Positions 11,820 to 25,088 of a stretch of DNA of 64,000 bases are shown piece after piece (the stretch's first letter is position 1; every line of letters begins with the position of its first letter). Position numbers and translations under genes: made by a program. Origin of the DNA: Quillaja saponaria (Eukaryota > Streptophyta > Magnoliopsida > Fabales > Quillajaceae); contig CM055613.1 of the NCBI GenBank assembly GCA_029379385.1, positions 12,666,001 through 12,730,000 of the forward strand, in the 5' to 3' direction. The notes below the pieces were generated by a model. That model was not told the origin of the DNA, searched no databases, and was given only the letters and a program-made list of their open reading frames with translations.

Positions 11820-14800
11820 ATTTTCCATTATTTTTCTTCTTCTCTGCCTTCCTTCTACTTGGAAGCAGTTTTTCCCTCCCCGCTAGTAATTGAAGTTCCA
11901 TTATTTTACTTGCTATCTACCCCTTAGACTGGCCCTTCAATACCAGCATACCCGAGTAAGTTTTGCTATATATAGTAATTGAAGTTCCATAATGTGGCTC
12001 AATAAGTCACGCCCCTTGGAATCTGTAATGGTATAATAATACTGACCAAACAGGCAGCTTCCTACCTAATGTAATGAACAAAACCAACAGCTGCTTTTTA
12101 TTTCTTTTCTCTCTTTTTCCAACAACTTCAAAACCTGGGGACTGTATAAATATTATATTTCCGTACATGAAAAAGTAAGATTTTTAATCGTGATGGGTAT
12201 AAATTGATGATCAGAATAGTGTCTAACCCTTAAACTAAAGAAATTTACATTTCATGACCATGTAATGTAATACGTGTCTTTAACCTTGAAGGTCCTATTG
12301 TAGGGGCTTTAAAATAGGAGGCTCCCAAGAGAGTAGGGAACAGGCTTACAGCCACCTGTACCTGCTGTATCAGTAATATGTTGGCCATAAATGTATGATG
12401 GGTGAGGAATAGTCTAATTATGTACGTAGACAGGCTAAGGCAAATCCAAGAAACATTTTGGTAGGTTTCTTATGTAATTGGTCATCATTCAAAGTATGAA
12501 AGTAAAAAGACACTGGCAGCAAGAAATTAGTACAAAGTTAGAGAGTGAGGACTGAGAAGAGGGGACACACACATAGGGTTAAAAAAATGTCTGGAGAATT
12601 CGTCTTCAACCTCTTGTTTGTTCCTTCCTTCTCTGTATTTAGCCTTGAAACTTGAAACTATATATTGTCATGAAGTGCATACCATAATAATATCTTTGTA
12701 TTATTTTGCTACTTTGGTCAAAATTGATCCTTTTCATTTCCCATGATCTCTTTCATCTTCTAGAGAGAGAAAGTGTATACATGTGTGTTACTTAAGAAAG
12801 TCACTATAGTATTAGTTACATTCATTTATAATTGTGACAACCTAGTATAAGAAAAACCCAAAAGTATAGTTTATTCAACCAAGCCAAAGATTCTTATCAA
12901 ACAAAACAAAGAAAAGAAATTAAGAAAGACCAAGATCGATTACTTGTATCCCAAGGCTTTGAATTGGGAAGATTCTTAAAGAAAAAGACTTGTTTGAATT
13001 GTATATTGAAGACGTTCAGAATTTTTCACATGTCTATGTTCAGCCTTATGCATGCTTTTGCTTGGTGTGTCTTAATTTGTGTAAAAGGCAGGTATCTTTG
13101 AATTATTTATAATTCGTTTCACACTACATACGCATGAATCATTAGATGTTGAAGATCTTTCTTCCCAGATTGTTTATTAGACAAAACTGGGAATGAATGG
13201 AGGCTATGGGAGTTCGAGATGCTCCAAAGTACAATCAAGTGGTTTTTTTTAGTTGGCAAATGCATAAAATATAAATTTAAAACTTCAAAAAGTAATACTA
13301 ATAAATTACATAAATAATAGATCTATCCTTTCTTAATGTAAAGGTGCATGATACCGTGTTATTCGCCTAAATTAACGCTAGCTCTTAATTATTAGTCTTT
13401 TACTAAACTATTAGACATTATAATATTTGTTAGCGTATATAATTGTCACTAAACTTGCATGGTACTTAATTTGGTTGTGTCCATTATCATCCGCCTCTCT
13501 TCTTTCAATTATGCAATCGTGACTATAGTTATAATTTATATACACATAATTACCGATTTATATATGTTGATCTAAGTTGACAAATTGATTAAAATATCGT
13601 TCTAATTAACCTAACTTTTTCAAAATTAGGATCGTTAAAATTCTAATTTTGATGATTATTACCTATTATTCTATTTCTATTGTATAAATAAGTTACCGTT
13701 TGATATGTAGCATAAGACTCATTGATTCTTTTATGAAGAAAAAAAAAAAAAAAAAACAAAAAGTAAGAGTTAAAAATATCAAATGACTTTCTAATAAAAT
13801 AACTACAAAAGAGAGTTTACTCAAACAAGTAACTACTGTCTCCAATCTATATTCAAGACTAGATGCAAAGTGATTTCTCTATTCTCTCATTTATTTATTT
13901 CACCATTATAATTTCCACACTCAACCTATATGGGAATAGATTATGCACCTATTGTTTTCTTCTTTATTATTATTATTTACTTTACTTTTCCTTTCTTATA
14001 CCTTTTTATGTATTGAGGTGAGATGAAACGAAATATAGAAATGGTAAAATGTTCGCCGTCTACCCAACAAGAAACATCCACGGATCCCCAAGTGACCAAG
14101 TCTACCAGAACCGACGTGTTCCCAACGTGTCCCACACAAACTACTCGTAGGACTGAGTTCTGTGTTACTATAGGGACAATAGCCACGCACGCTGTTGTGT
14201 TCAATCACAGACACCACACGTGTGTACCAGGCATCGACCTGTTTCTGCTTTTCTTTTTTTCCTTTTCTCCACACGTGGCAAAATCTGAGAGATTGTAAGG
14301 TGATGTTGTGGCACCGAGTGAAGCCACATGTTGAAGAACAAACCACTATGATGGTCGGCGGATTCTAGGAATATGAACGTCAAATTCACATGGTTACGGT
14401 GGAAATGGTTGGTGCTTTTGTATGTAACGTGGACTTTCAATATTAAGTTTACTATTTTTTTTTTTTTTAGAATTATTTTGGTTAGTTAGACATAGAAAAC
14501 TGAAAAGCTAGCTACCTAGCTACCTAGCCACAAGAATCAACATGTTCATGTTTTATGTTTGTATTTCATGGAGTTCGAGGAGTGTGTTTGATTGAATGGG
14601 TGACCATAATAGTGAAATAAGAAGAAGAGCTAGGTTAGCTCGAGGTTTGGTATTGATGAAGAAGCATTATTTGATTCTTTCTTTTTAGCACATGGCTTGC
14701 AAGTACATGATTAGACAACATAAAAATGTAGTGTCCTTTTTCTAAGAGAATCGTGCATTGAAGCAAGAAAGAAAATAAAAAAGAAGCTAAAGCAGTTTTT

Positions 14801-17800
14801 TTTAGGTATTCTACTCTTGCTAAGTGGAACTCGACCAATCTTGAAACATTTTTCTCTTTTCTTTCCAATCAATGACTTGCTAAAGCATTTAACGCAGTAG
14901 GCAAGCTGTTTTTCGACACCAGTTCTTGTCATCTAGTTCGCACAAATTCTTTATTTATTTATTTTTATATTTTATATATAAAATAATCTCACTGAGTTTG
15001 AAACAAAATTAACGTTAATCAGTATCTAATTTAATTAAAAATATAAACCAATTGTAATATTTGGTGTATATAATCCCCTTTTTTATGTTTTTTTCTCTTA
15101 GTCGACTTTTGTGGTGGTGACTAGTGGGGATTGTGCGACAAATGATTGTAATTGACTGTGGGCCAGTGTCAATTTTGGTTCCAACTGGAATACACATCGG
15201 TGCCCCGGCCCACATTAGTCAATCTTGACTTGCCTTGTTTGCGCGTGCGTTAGGGTGCCCACTTTTTTATGCTATATGTCGGCCCACAGTGTGATCCACT
15301 TGGCCTGTTAGGATTAGGAAGCGAAGACGACTACTAATGGTCTTCCCAGGTCGGTGGACCTCATTTGCTGCACCAACACTACACAATAACATTCTACGAA
15401 GCCTGTAGATTTTTTATTTTATTTTATTTTATTTTTTTGGTCAAGGTAAAATATTAATGAATAATACGTGGAGCTATCAAAGAGGTATTGGAGGATACTG
15501 CCTACTCCCTGCTCTTATCACCGAAATTTGATTTATAACTAATTAAATGTGTCTTAGCAAAAAACTAATTAAAATTGTGTTGGACGTTTGTATATTTTAA
15601 GAGTCATTAAAATATTTTTTCATAATAAATGCAAAATATTATTATTAATTTCTTGATGAAAAAATATATATAACGAAAAAAATAGGAGAGGGATTGATGG
15701 ACGACAGCCAATTGTCAAAGTGGAAAAATTTCAATTGTTTTTGCCTATGGTTAGTTTGTAATTATGAGGAGAACCCTGTAATGTTTTCTTATGGTCATCA
15801 TTGAATATATAATCACTTTGAAATAAAATTGCTGTTGGATAAGTTTTACCAGATTAATTTAAAGCTCGATATATATTCACATTGAAATGTTAATAATAAA
15901 GTATATTTGCGTAAAAATTTTGAATCTCAATATGTGTCCTAAAACAATTGTGTTTTCTAAAGAAAATAAAATAAAACTTTATATGTTTTTCAAAGTTTTT
16001 GTTTTGATGTAAACATATAAACTTTCACTGAGTATTTAATGTATAATTTTGAATATAATTGTTTATTTGATTTAAACTAATATATTATAATTCTTATAGA
16101 ATTAAAATTAATTTTATAATTTTAATTCCAATACAAATAAGGCAATCTTAAATTTTATGAATTGGTAAGAGATTTTAGACTGCTATGCGTTTTGTTGTGT
16201 GAACCTAACGAGAGTTATTCTCGGCTTTGGGTGGCAATTCCCAATTGTATGGGATTACAAGACAAAGAAACGATAATAACTACCAAAGCAACGGTATCTT
16301 AAACACTTTCGGTTGGACTTGGAATCCGGCAACGAACCCTTCTCTACGTTTAGTAAGCGCCTCGCAGGACTGGGCCCCACTTTCTTAGTAGTGCCATGTC
16401 AACATCGACATTGGCTGGAACATCTGATTTTTCTCTCTCTTTTATTTTCCCTAAGAAAAAGAAAGTAGTATTTTCTTTCCTTCTTCTTCTCCTCCTCTTT
16501 TTTTATTTTTGTGTGGCTAAACTAATACAATGGAAGAGGAGACAAGAAACTTTGTATAACTTCAGAGAAATGAGTAATTTTAAAAATAAAAAAAATCTCA
16601 AAGAATAGAAAGGTGTTTTGTTTGTAAAGAAAAAAATTATATTTTTTCTTAAAGTATTTTCAAATAAATAAATATATATATATATATTGTAAGACAGAAA
16701 CTTTAATATTTTTTTCCTTTTAAATATAATCCAGAGATTATTAGAATCTCTATAATAGAGTGATAAAATTTATGAATTTAAAATAAAATTTTAATCATAT
16801 ATCTTTTATAATGCCATTAGACCTTTCAATAAATAAAATAAGAAAAGTATCCATCACTACTAGCAGATTGATTTAGTTTAAAATAATTCTAGAAATAAAT
16901 AATAGTGATTTACCTTTTTACTTTTATTTTTGTGGAAAAAAAGAAAGAAAGTGAAATACCCATCAAAGATGAATTGACTGGAGGACCACTTAATTATGTC
17001 TGTTTTGTTTTCTACCGGTTTTGGTTTCTTGTGAGATCTGGCTAGCCATTTGTTGGCATCCCTCGGTCATCATAACTCTTCCTCATTAGCTACTAGTCAG
17101 TTTTTCTTTCAAATCTCTTTCTTAATGCTTTAATGATTGGGAAATATCCAGGAACCACACTGTATATACCATTCGTACATGATTTTTTTGTTTTAATGGT
17201 GGGTTGAATTGGTATTTTTCTTTTGTAGACGAATATATTCTTATCTGTTAGATATAAATATAATTTTGTTTAAAATTTGTAATTGTCTGTTTGTATATTT
17301 TTTTAAAATTTAAATTCACAATATTTTAATGTCTCTCAACCGCATAGCAACAATATTAATAATTTTTAAAATATAATATGAATCTATTTAATTAAATTGT
17401 ATCTTGATTATAAATGAAATTTAAAATCATTAATAACTTATTTTCGTTGGATAACTCATATTATATTATAAAACTTTTGAGTTAATTAATAATTCCATAA
17501 TTATCATTCTTCGTTATGATAACATCCATGAGGTTCTTTAAATTGGTGTCTTATATATAATGGTGTTATAATATATCAATTTGATAAAACAAACTAATTA
17601 AGAATAAGAATCATCCCATCATAAATAAAAGATAATATCAATTAAGTTCAAAATGAAAATACAGAATATATGGATAAAGAAAAAAAAAGTAAGCATTTCC
17701 TATAATGTAATCGTATCTTTATATTGATGTACTTATTGCCTAGATTATTATTATACTTTAAAAGGATGTTCAAAAATGAATACTTCTTGAGGGACATCCT

Positions 17801-20800
17801 TGAACCTTGTTTAATTAATTATAATCAATTACTAACCTGAGCTTGAAATATCTCGTACGTCTTTCTAAATTTAACCTTAAAAGTAATTAAAGGCATAAGC
17901 TTGGTACGTTCTTATCCTCTTTAATCTCCAATCCTATTTTATTTGTCTCTTGCGTTGTTAATTAATCATTCAAATCTAGATTAAGAACCTTAATTAAAAA
18001 TTCTAATTATCATTGTCAGTATGATATCGTTGTCAACATCAACATGCCTTATCTTAAAGCTATTTATTGAGTCGGCTAACAGTTTTTTAAACATTTTTAA
18101 TTAATATTTTTAGAATATTAATAATAATATTATTTTTAAAATTTCTATGACTGTATTTTAATAAATTATTTATTATTACCTTTCGGGATCTGGATCAGTT
18201 ACAAACTTCCACGTATCTTAATTAGTGAGAAGTTTATTTATTTATTTATTATTATTAGTAAATTGTTTTTGATTTGGTTCTCTTTAGCCCTTTTTATCTT
18301 CAAAACTGGTGAAAAAGGTTGAATAGGGGGATAAGAGATAAAACTCTACTTTTAATTTATTTTTTAGTTTTTATTTTTATTTTTATTTTTTAATTTATAC
18401 TTTTATTTTTATTTTTTGGTTGCAGTTGGATTGCTTTTCTGGCTTGGTTTATCAAATCTGATCTTATTATCATCTCACAAGATAAAAAGTAACAATTAAA
18501 CTATACATTTTCCAACTGAAACAGTTGGTGATGTGATGGAATGGGTCCCTTCCCAATAAGCTCCAGATCGGCATTATGCTTTCCACGTGGCTAGCATCTT
18601 TGTCTCCAATAAAATAATATTCTTTAAGATCTTTTTTTTAAAAAATAAATAAAAGACAATTAGTTTATTTTAAAACAATTTTGTCTTGATCTAGTGAGGA
18701 ATATAATCTAATAAATTTTTGTGTACAATAATCTACTTATTTTGTTTTGTTTTGTTTGTTTGTTTTATTTATTTATTTTTGGTGGGGCAGAGAGATACTT
18801 AATTAGGAATTTGTAAACCATGTGAACCTAGCTCATAGATTTGCATATAACAGAATCATCAATATCAAATTATCATTTGGGCCTTATTAGCAGCCTAAAC
18901 ATTGAGGCCTACAATTCTACGAGTAAGAACCCTGCTTCCAGTGCATTTGTCATTATTTGCACCTACTCTACTTCATCATATCGTATTGAACAATGGGCAT
19001 GCGGAAAACGAATCCAAATTCACTTATGTTTTTGTTGTAATATGAGGACGTTGAAAAAGAGAAATTCAATAAATAAATAATAATTATTTTTGAATTAACT
19101 CATTTTTTTTTTTGTTTTCTGAAGGTATTGGTATTTCTCTCACTTCCAAACATACACTGTACAACATGACATGAGATGATCCAAATTCATGCATAAACGT
19201 TCCACTACATCTTAACATTTTAGATAAAAGCTGTTCATCTTTAATTTGGAGTTCTCCAAGCCAAACTTCAACTATCATTATAAACACCATGTTGCTAAGC
19301 ATATTTTCAACATTGTTTGAATCTTAGTTAAGTGTGCTTTTACTACTTAATGTGATTATTCAGTTACATATTCAAGTCATATCGATTATAATAAATATGG
19401 TTGGTCTATATAATAGTGATACCTCAATTTAATAATTTCTTAAAATTTGAACCTAAAATTTTAAAATTAAAAATCAAACTAATATCGATGTTATTTAATT
19501 TGAAACTATTTAAACGAGACTAAAAAAGTCAATGAAAAATTTCAAAATGTCTTATTCAATCTATCACTCTCACATTTGCTGGCAAAGCCTAACATCTCCC
19601 ACATACCTCAAACATAATTGTACCAAAGAATCCCATTAATTGACCTAATTTGTAAATTGTAGCTTTTGGCGCATGGAATCCCAATTAATATGACCAAAAA
19701 TTAAAGTATCCACTTGATCAGAGTTGAAAGGGATAAAAAAACAAGAGTATAATTGCACATGGAGCTGTGCAATCACACCATTATCTAAATCTTCAATCAC
19801 AGTTTCAAGAAAAAAAGATTTCTTTGGTGGTAATAAGATACATTCTTAAATCGTAACTCTCGAATGATACTATAGATAATCTATCTTTAAGATGTAAGTT
19901 AATTTAAATGTGTATAATTTGACTCGGTCAGACACCACCTGACCACTAAAGAAAAAAAAAATCTCTAATGTATGTCGATCATTATTTGCCAAATTCTTGT
20001 GCTAAAATTTATTAATCAAGATTCATTGCGATCTTGCATTAGATGCTCCGTGCCTATTCGATCTGTTTGATTAATTTATTCTATTTCCCTTGAAATTTTT
20101 TGATTAAGTGGGATGGTTGATAGATATGGAAATGTTTTTGTAATGGAGGGCATAAAATCTGATTGATAGGATCTTCCACGATTCTAAACCCTTCACATTC
20201 TATCTTAAAGAATTTTTTTCGAGGAAAGTGGCATTTTTTTTCACAGGGAGAGAGACATATATACTGGCTCTCCCTCTCTCCCTTTACACTTTGGTTTGAA
20301 TTTTCCACAATTTTCTGACTCTTATGTTGTGTAGTTTTCAAGGTCAAGCAGTATAATTTATTCTGATGAGCTCATTAATTAGTTATGCTACTCTGAATTC
20401 AAAGAGATTATAATTTCCACAACCATTCTTTTTCTCAATCAGTATGTACCATTGTGCTTTAATTCCGTTGCGCAATCAAAAGGGCGCCAAGAATATTGAC
20501 AAAAGACATGTTTGTAGGAATTTTATTTTATTTTTCTCTTTTAATACGATAAAGCACACACAAGAATGAACAACCTAATTATTTAGGCAATAAAGACATA
20601 ATGATTGAGAAAAAGCAGTGTCATTTAGGTAACAATTTTTACAATTCTAAAAATTTAATGCTTGTAGTTAATTGTAAGCATGAATAATGGGGAAGAAAGG
20701 TATGGTTGTTAATGTTAGGTTGTGTTTCCTAAAAGTTGCTGACCCAGGAAATGAAAGGGAATGCCAGACTTGTTTTACTTGGACAAACCACAAAAATACA

Positions 20801-21009
20801 CAGTAACGAACATTGTTCATCAAGCCCAAAAAACAATGCCAAGGAAAAATAAGAAATTAGTCAGTTCATGGACCAAAGTTGTGACCTATTTTATAGAGTA
20901 GTATTAGAAATTGGGCCCCTCATATAACATGTCGTGCCATCTGATATTGTTTTGTTTTGGTTGGTAGTTCCGGCCTTGAGGGAAATCCTTGGTGTTGAGA
21001 AATTTCAAG
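11820..21009. other. Gene desert between TPP and a non-coding LTR element
   Basis: Very AT-rich, with poly-A/T tracts, (TTTTA)n near 15413 and (TA)n near 16675. Three GC-richer islands (about 13.98-14.43, 15.10-15.40 and 16.20-16.40 kb) stand out but give no protein family in any frame. An 18-base direct repeat (TAGTAATTGAAGTTCCAT) occurs near 11885 and 11974. No RNA gene was recognised. Confidence 0.45.
14105..14429. promoter_or_regulatory. Orphan cluster of ACGTG core elements
   Basis: Within about 325 bp there are several ACGTG cores: two in the 14115-14135 stretch (GACGTGTTCCCAACGTG), a palindromic CACACGTGTG near 14216, CCACACGTGGC near 14268, and AACGTGG near 14427. This density is far above the AT-rich surroundings. 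No gene is visible within several kilobases, so this is only a candidate regulatory block or the remnant of a lost promoter. Confidence 0.3.
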
Positions 21010-21288
21010 TGTTAATGCATGATCTATCTGAGCTCGGGAGGTCTGTCCATGTGCTTTTTTATAGACCTGTATTGGCAGTTCTATGGGCCTATAATTAACA
21101 CTCCAATGCATAAGTTAGTAAGTTCTTAGAGAGATAAATTAATATAGAAGCGATTTCATAACCTGAATATAGGAGACTTAGGATCCTATATATAGAGGAG
21201 AGCTGTCAATCATGTGGTGACAAGTGTCCCTACTTGAGCGGTGCCACGTATCGTCTTTGGATTGGCTTAGACTTATCTTGTATTAACA
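21010..21288. repeat. Left LTR of the non-coding element
   Basis: Aligns with 24782-25088. Shared blocks include GGTGACAAGTGTCC and TTGTCTTTGGATTGG-like stretches and a TATATATnGAGGAGAG block. Confidence 0.72.
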
Positions 21289-24200
21289 TTAGTCCCCTAA
21301 AAAAAGTTCGAGAAGCAAAGTAAATCAAACTTAAGTTAACGAAGGGGAAGCAATGTGCTCAGAGTATCATTTATCATGTTTCATGAATGATCCATAACTT
21401 TTTAAAATGAGAGAGCTGGCTTGAGGTTGTATTGCCTAAAAATGGAGCTATTTGATGTCCTTTGTCACTAAATAATTATCTGCAATTAAGTTTATATTGC
21501 AGTTTATTCATAATTTATATATCTTCTTTGAGTTTGAAGTGAGTTATTTGTCAGGTTGGACCCTTTTGTCTTGCTCGCAGTTGGTCTTGTTTTTCTTTTA
21601 TCCTATCCCTTGTTTGGGCATTTAAGTTCCACGAGGTCCTCTTATACTTTTGTTGATTTGAATCCGGGCATGGTCTAAAGCTAGGTTTGTCACCCAACCC
21701 AGCCATCTTCTCGGTGTCTTACCTTATCGTCAAAGGTTTAATCTTTATAGTCCTGCATGGAGCGACCCATCTGAATGTCTTGTAATCTTTGCCGACAGAA
21801 GCAATGTGGCTTGGGCTGTGGGATTGCGCCCCACAAACCTCACTTACCATTCTATGAGCACCAAATAGGACCGAGATGACTTTTAGGCGGGCCATTTTTG
21901 GCATTGTCACTAGAGGTTATGCAGGTTTCCTTACTTGAGTTTTTCTTCTTTGGAGATTTTCTTTCAACTATGGCCAAGTGACCAATCTTAACATAAGATT
22001 TTTTGATTCATATGAGGATAAACGTGCAATATTATTTTTCACAAATAGTAATTGTGCAATAATTTAGAAGAAATATAAAATTTGGGGACCCGATCAGGTT
22101 TTATTGGTTGATCAATTTAATAGTTGGATCCCGAGCTACAAGTCTTTGATTGTGGGCGAGGCGAATCATTAGTCCACCGTGTCTCCAGGTGCAAATTACC
22201 TATTAAGTCAATGACTGTGCTCATATTTGTGATGGCCTCACAATTATAATGGTTAGGTGAGTTCATAAATCATGCCTGAATAGTTAAATCATGGCATATT
22301 GTGCAATTATCTTATATACGTGTCAAGTGCAGTGAAAATATATAACTCGGGATATTTATTGTACAAAGTCTTTTCCTTGTGTAATTTCAGTACAATCTGG
22401 TGACCAAGCACACAACCCCAAAATAAGAAAATATTTATGTACATCAATTATATTATTCAGAGCTATAAGGAATTTTTAAAATGATTTGCCCAAGCCGAAA
22501 GCCGATCTTGTTATGCATACGCGGATAAACATAAATTCATTTATGAGCTTATTCTTACGAAAACAAACAAAACAAAACATTTTTCGTTTTCTAAACCCGG
22601 ACTCGGGACATATATAAAATGGATCTTTATAGGCCATGCCTCAGAAGTCTCATCGAACATCATTTTATAAGGAGCCCAAGACTATTATTAGAACGATCTT
22701 TAACTTATCTGAACTTCAAGAAAGGTTCTTGATATTATGAAGCTATTCCAATTGGATTTCCCTATAAATTGTGATTTATTAATATTTTCAAGCCTCAATT
22801 TGTGTTCAAATATTATTGTTTGTGATTAACATGTAATCAAGCACTTAAGCAAGTATAAAGTGAGTTAGGTATGCGATTCTAGGCGATTTGTATGAAAAAT
22901 GCAAGTTTAATACGCAATTCTATAAAAAACATAGGAGTTTGCAGGCAATTTAAGCAAAATTCATAAAATTTTAGGACATTTACAAAATTTAGCAGCCCAT
23001 GCTCAATTCTCCAGAAGCATTTAGGTAAATAATATGAATTTATAATAGTATGGGGGCATGTTTGTAAGATATGTAAAAGTTTTTTTGGTAACTATAAATA
23101 ATTAAAGTTATGAGTAAATCATGTAATTATATAAATATTTAGGCCATTAGTGAAAATATAAAATGATTGCGCCCAATTTGTGAATATATTAACATTTGGG
23201 GATAATTTTTATAAATAGTAGAAGGTCTAGGTCACTTGCTCAAATAACTAGAGATGTGGACCATTGTAAAATTGTATAACATTGAAAAGTTGATCCTTTC
23301 GTGCAAAAGGGAAAATTTTTGGAAATACTAAAAGATTTGGACCTTCTTTATAAATTATTGAAATATTCAGTCCATTTATGAAAATGTATATAAAGTTTCG
23401 GTCCTCTAATATACAATATATACAGATTTAAGGCGTACGTGTAAATCGAAGAATATTTGGACCATGCAACAATTTAAAAAACCTAGGGCCTAGGCTGATG
23501 TTTGAATTGGGCTTATTTGATAGACTAAGCTGAATGTTGGCGAGTTAAACAGTTTAGGAAAACTGGGCCTCAGATCCAAGCTGCCTTTTAGGTAGAGATG
23601 GGCTTGAACCCGAGTCACTTGGGCGAGCTAAATTTCTAGAGTCGAACTTGACTTGATCCTAGCTGTGGTGTCCAAGCTAAGCGCCATAACTGAGTAGCTT
23701 GGTGAGCCATCTGGCTGGTTAAAGGTCTAATGGGTTTAATAGGCTGAGTTCTCAGTGGGTTGAGCTGATGGAGCTGAGCCTAGGAGTTCTTAGGTGAGCG
23801 GGGTCTTTCAGTTGGGTACAGATGAACGAAAAGAGTATGCCACCATCCTTGTTCATATGTATGGGAGCGTGGAGATGTCTACACCTGCGTGGTTAGTGTC
23901 CAGGTGATTGTGAAGAGGCCGACGATGCTATAGAGGGCTCAGTTTTGACGTCAATTTTCTAAAAGCATAAAGGCGAATACATTTTCCCATGGTCTTAACT
24001 TAGAAAAACAGATCGATGAGCATAATTGGTTGTGGAGTTGGTTAGAGCATTTGGCTGTGAACAAATTATCCTATTATGCTTGGGAACGGGTTGAGGATCA
24101 GCTGTAAATGTCTTGAGTGATGGTTTGAGGTCGGTTCGAAGGGCTATGCAAATGAGTTGTTGCAAATCCTTAAATAGACACCCGAGTTACTGTTGTGCAA

Positions 24201-24781
24201 AGACAACAAACAAGTGAACAAACGATAGTAGCACTGTGCAATGGAATCGAAGACATCTTTGCCCCAACCAAATCCATAAGAATCTTGGAAAAGAGAATGA
24301 GTGCTTTTGAGCTGAAAATCGAGTTGCAGGGTGGGCTTTGCAGAAGGAATTCCAATCAATTTTAGTAGTGTTTGAGGAAAAAGCAGATGACGAACTACGA
24401 CTTACTTGGGTTCTAGTAGAAGTCAAAGCAAATTATAAGGCTCGTCTTGCTCAATTAGTCACCATGTTTACTGTTTTATATGAAGCTCTCTCACTCAGTT
24501 TGTTCAATTTTAAACAATCGTGATCCATAGGCTATCTGGGTAGGTTGGAGTCTATAATTACTAGGCAGAAGGTGTCAAACTTAACTGAAGGAGGTCTGCA
24601 GGTGAAAAAAATTAGGTCGGGCACTGTGGTGGTTTGGACAAGTTGTACAAGTCTATCATAAGTGGTTTTCAAAGAAGTTCAGGTAAAATTAAGGGGTTGT
24701 TTTGGTGTTTTTGCTTGAGCTGGAGAGTTGTGTGAAATTTAAAAAACTCAAAGTTGTATAAGTTTTCACAGACGGTGTTAT

Positions 24782-25088
24782 TGTTAATGCATGATCTATC
24801 TAAATTAGAGAGATCTCTCTATGTTCTTCTTTATAGACCTGCATATGTGCTTTGAGAGACTTGTATAGGTAGTCCTGTAAACCTTTTAGCATTCCAATGC
24901 TTAAGTTAGTAGGTTTCAAGAGTGATAAATGAATATATAGAGATATGAAGATATTTTAGAACTTTAATATAAAAGGCTTAGGCACCTATATATTGAGGAG
25001 AGTTATCAATCTTGTGGTGACAAGTGTCCTTACTTAAGGGGTACCACATGTTGTCTTTGGATTGGTTTGTACCAATCATTTATTAACA
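24782..25088. repeat. Right LTR of the non-coding element
   Basis: Longer than the left copy by about 28 bp, because of a small insertion around the TATAGACCTGCAT block. Confidence 0.72.

Larger units (their letters stand above)
21010..25088. mobile_element. Old non-coding LTR retroelement (LARD-like)
   Basis: Two direct repeats of about 280-305 bp at 21010-21288 and 24782-25088 bracket about 3.5 kb. Both start TGTTAATGCATGATCTATC and end TATTAACA, so the termini form a TGTTAAT...ATTAACA inverted pair as expected of LTRs. The internal region has no gag, protease, integrase or reverse transcriptase in any frame, so the element is non-autonomous or fully eroded. LTR divergence is large by eye, with many substitutions and indels. 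No clean 5-bp target duplication was found (flanks TCAAG and CTAAG), and no tRNA-complementary primer site is obvious after the left LTR. Orientation is uncertain. Confidence 0.7.

Noticed and set aside
11885..11991. 18-base direct repeat 89 bp apart
   Set aside because: Considered as transposon ends or a target duplication, but there are no inverted ends and no insert; probably a small local duplication.
13977..14440. Several overlapping ORFs of 75-116 codons on both strands
   Set aside because: Open in many frames because the patch is GC-richer than its surroundings. None resembles a protein family.
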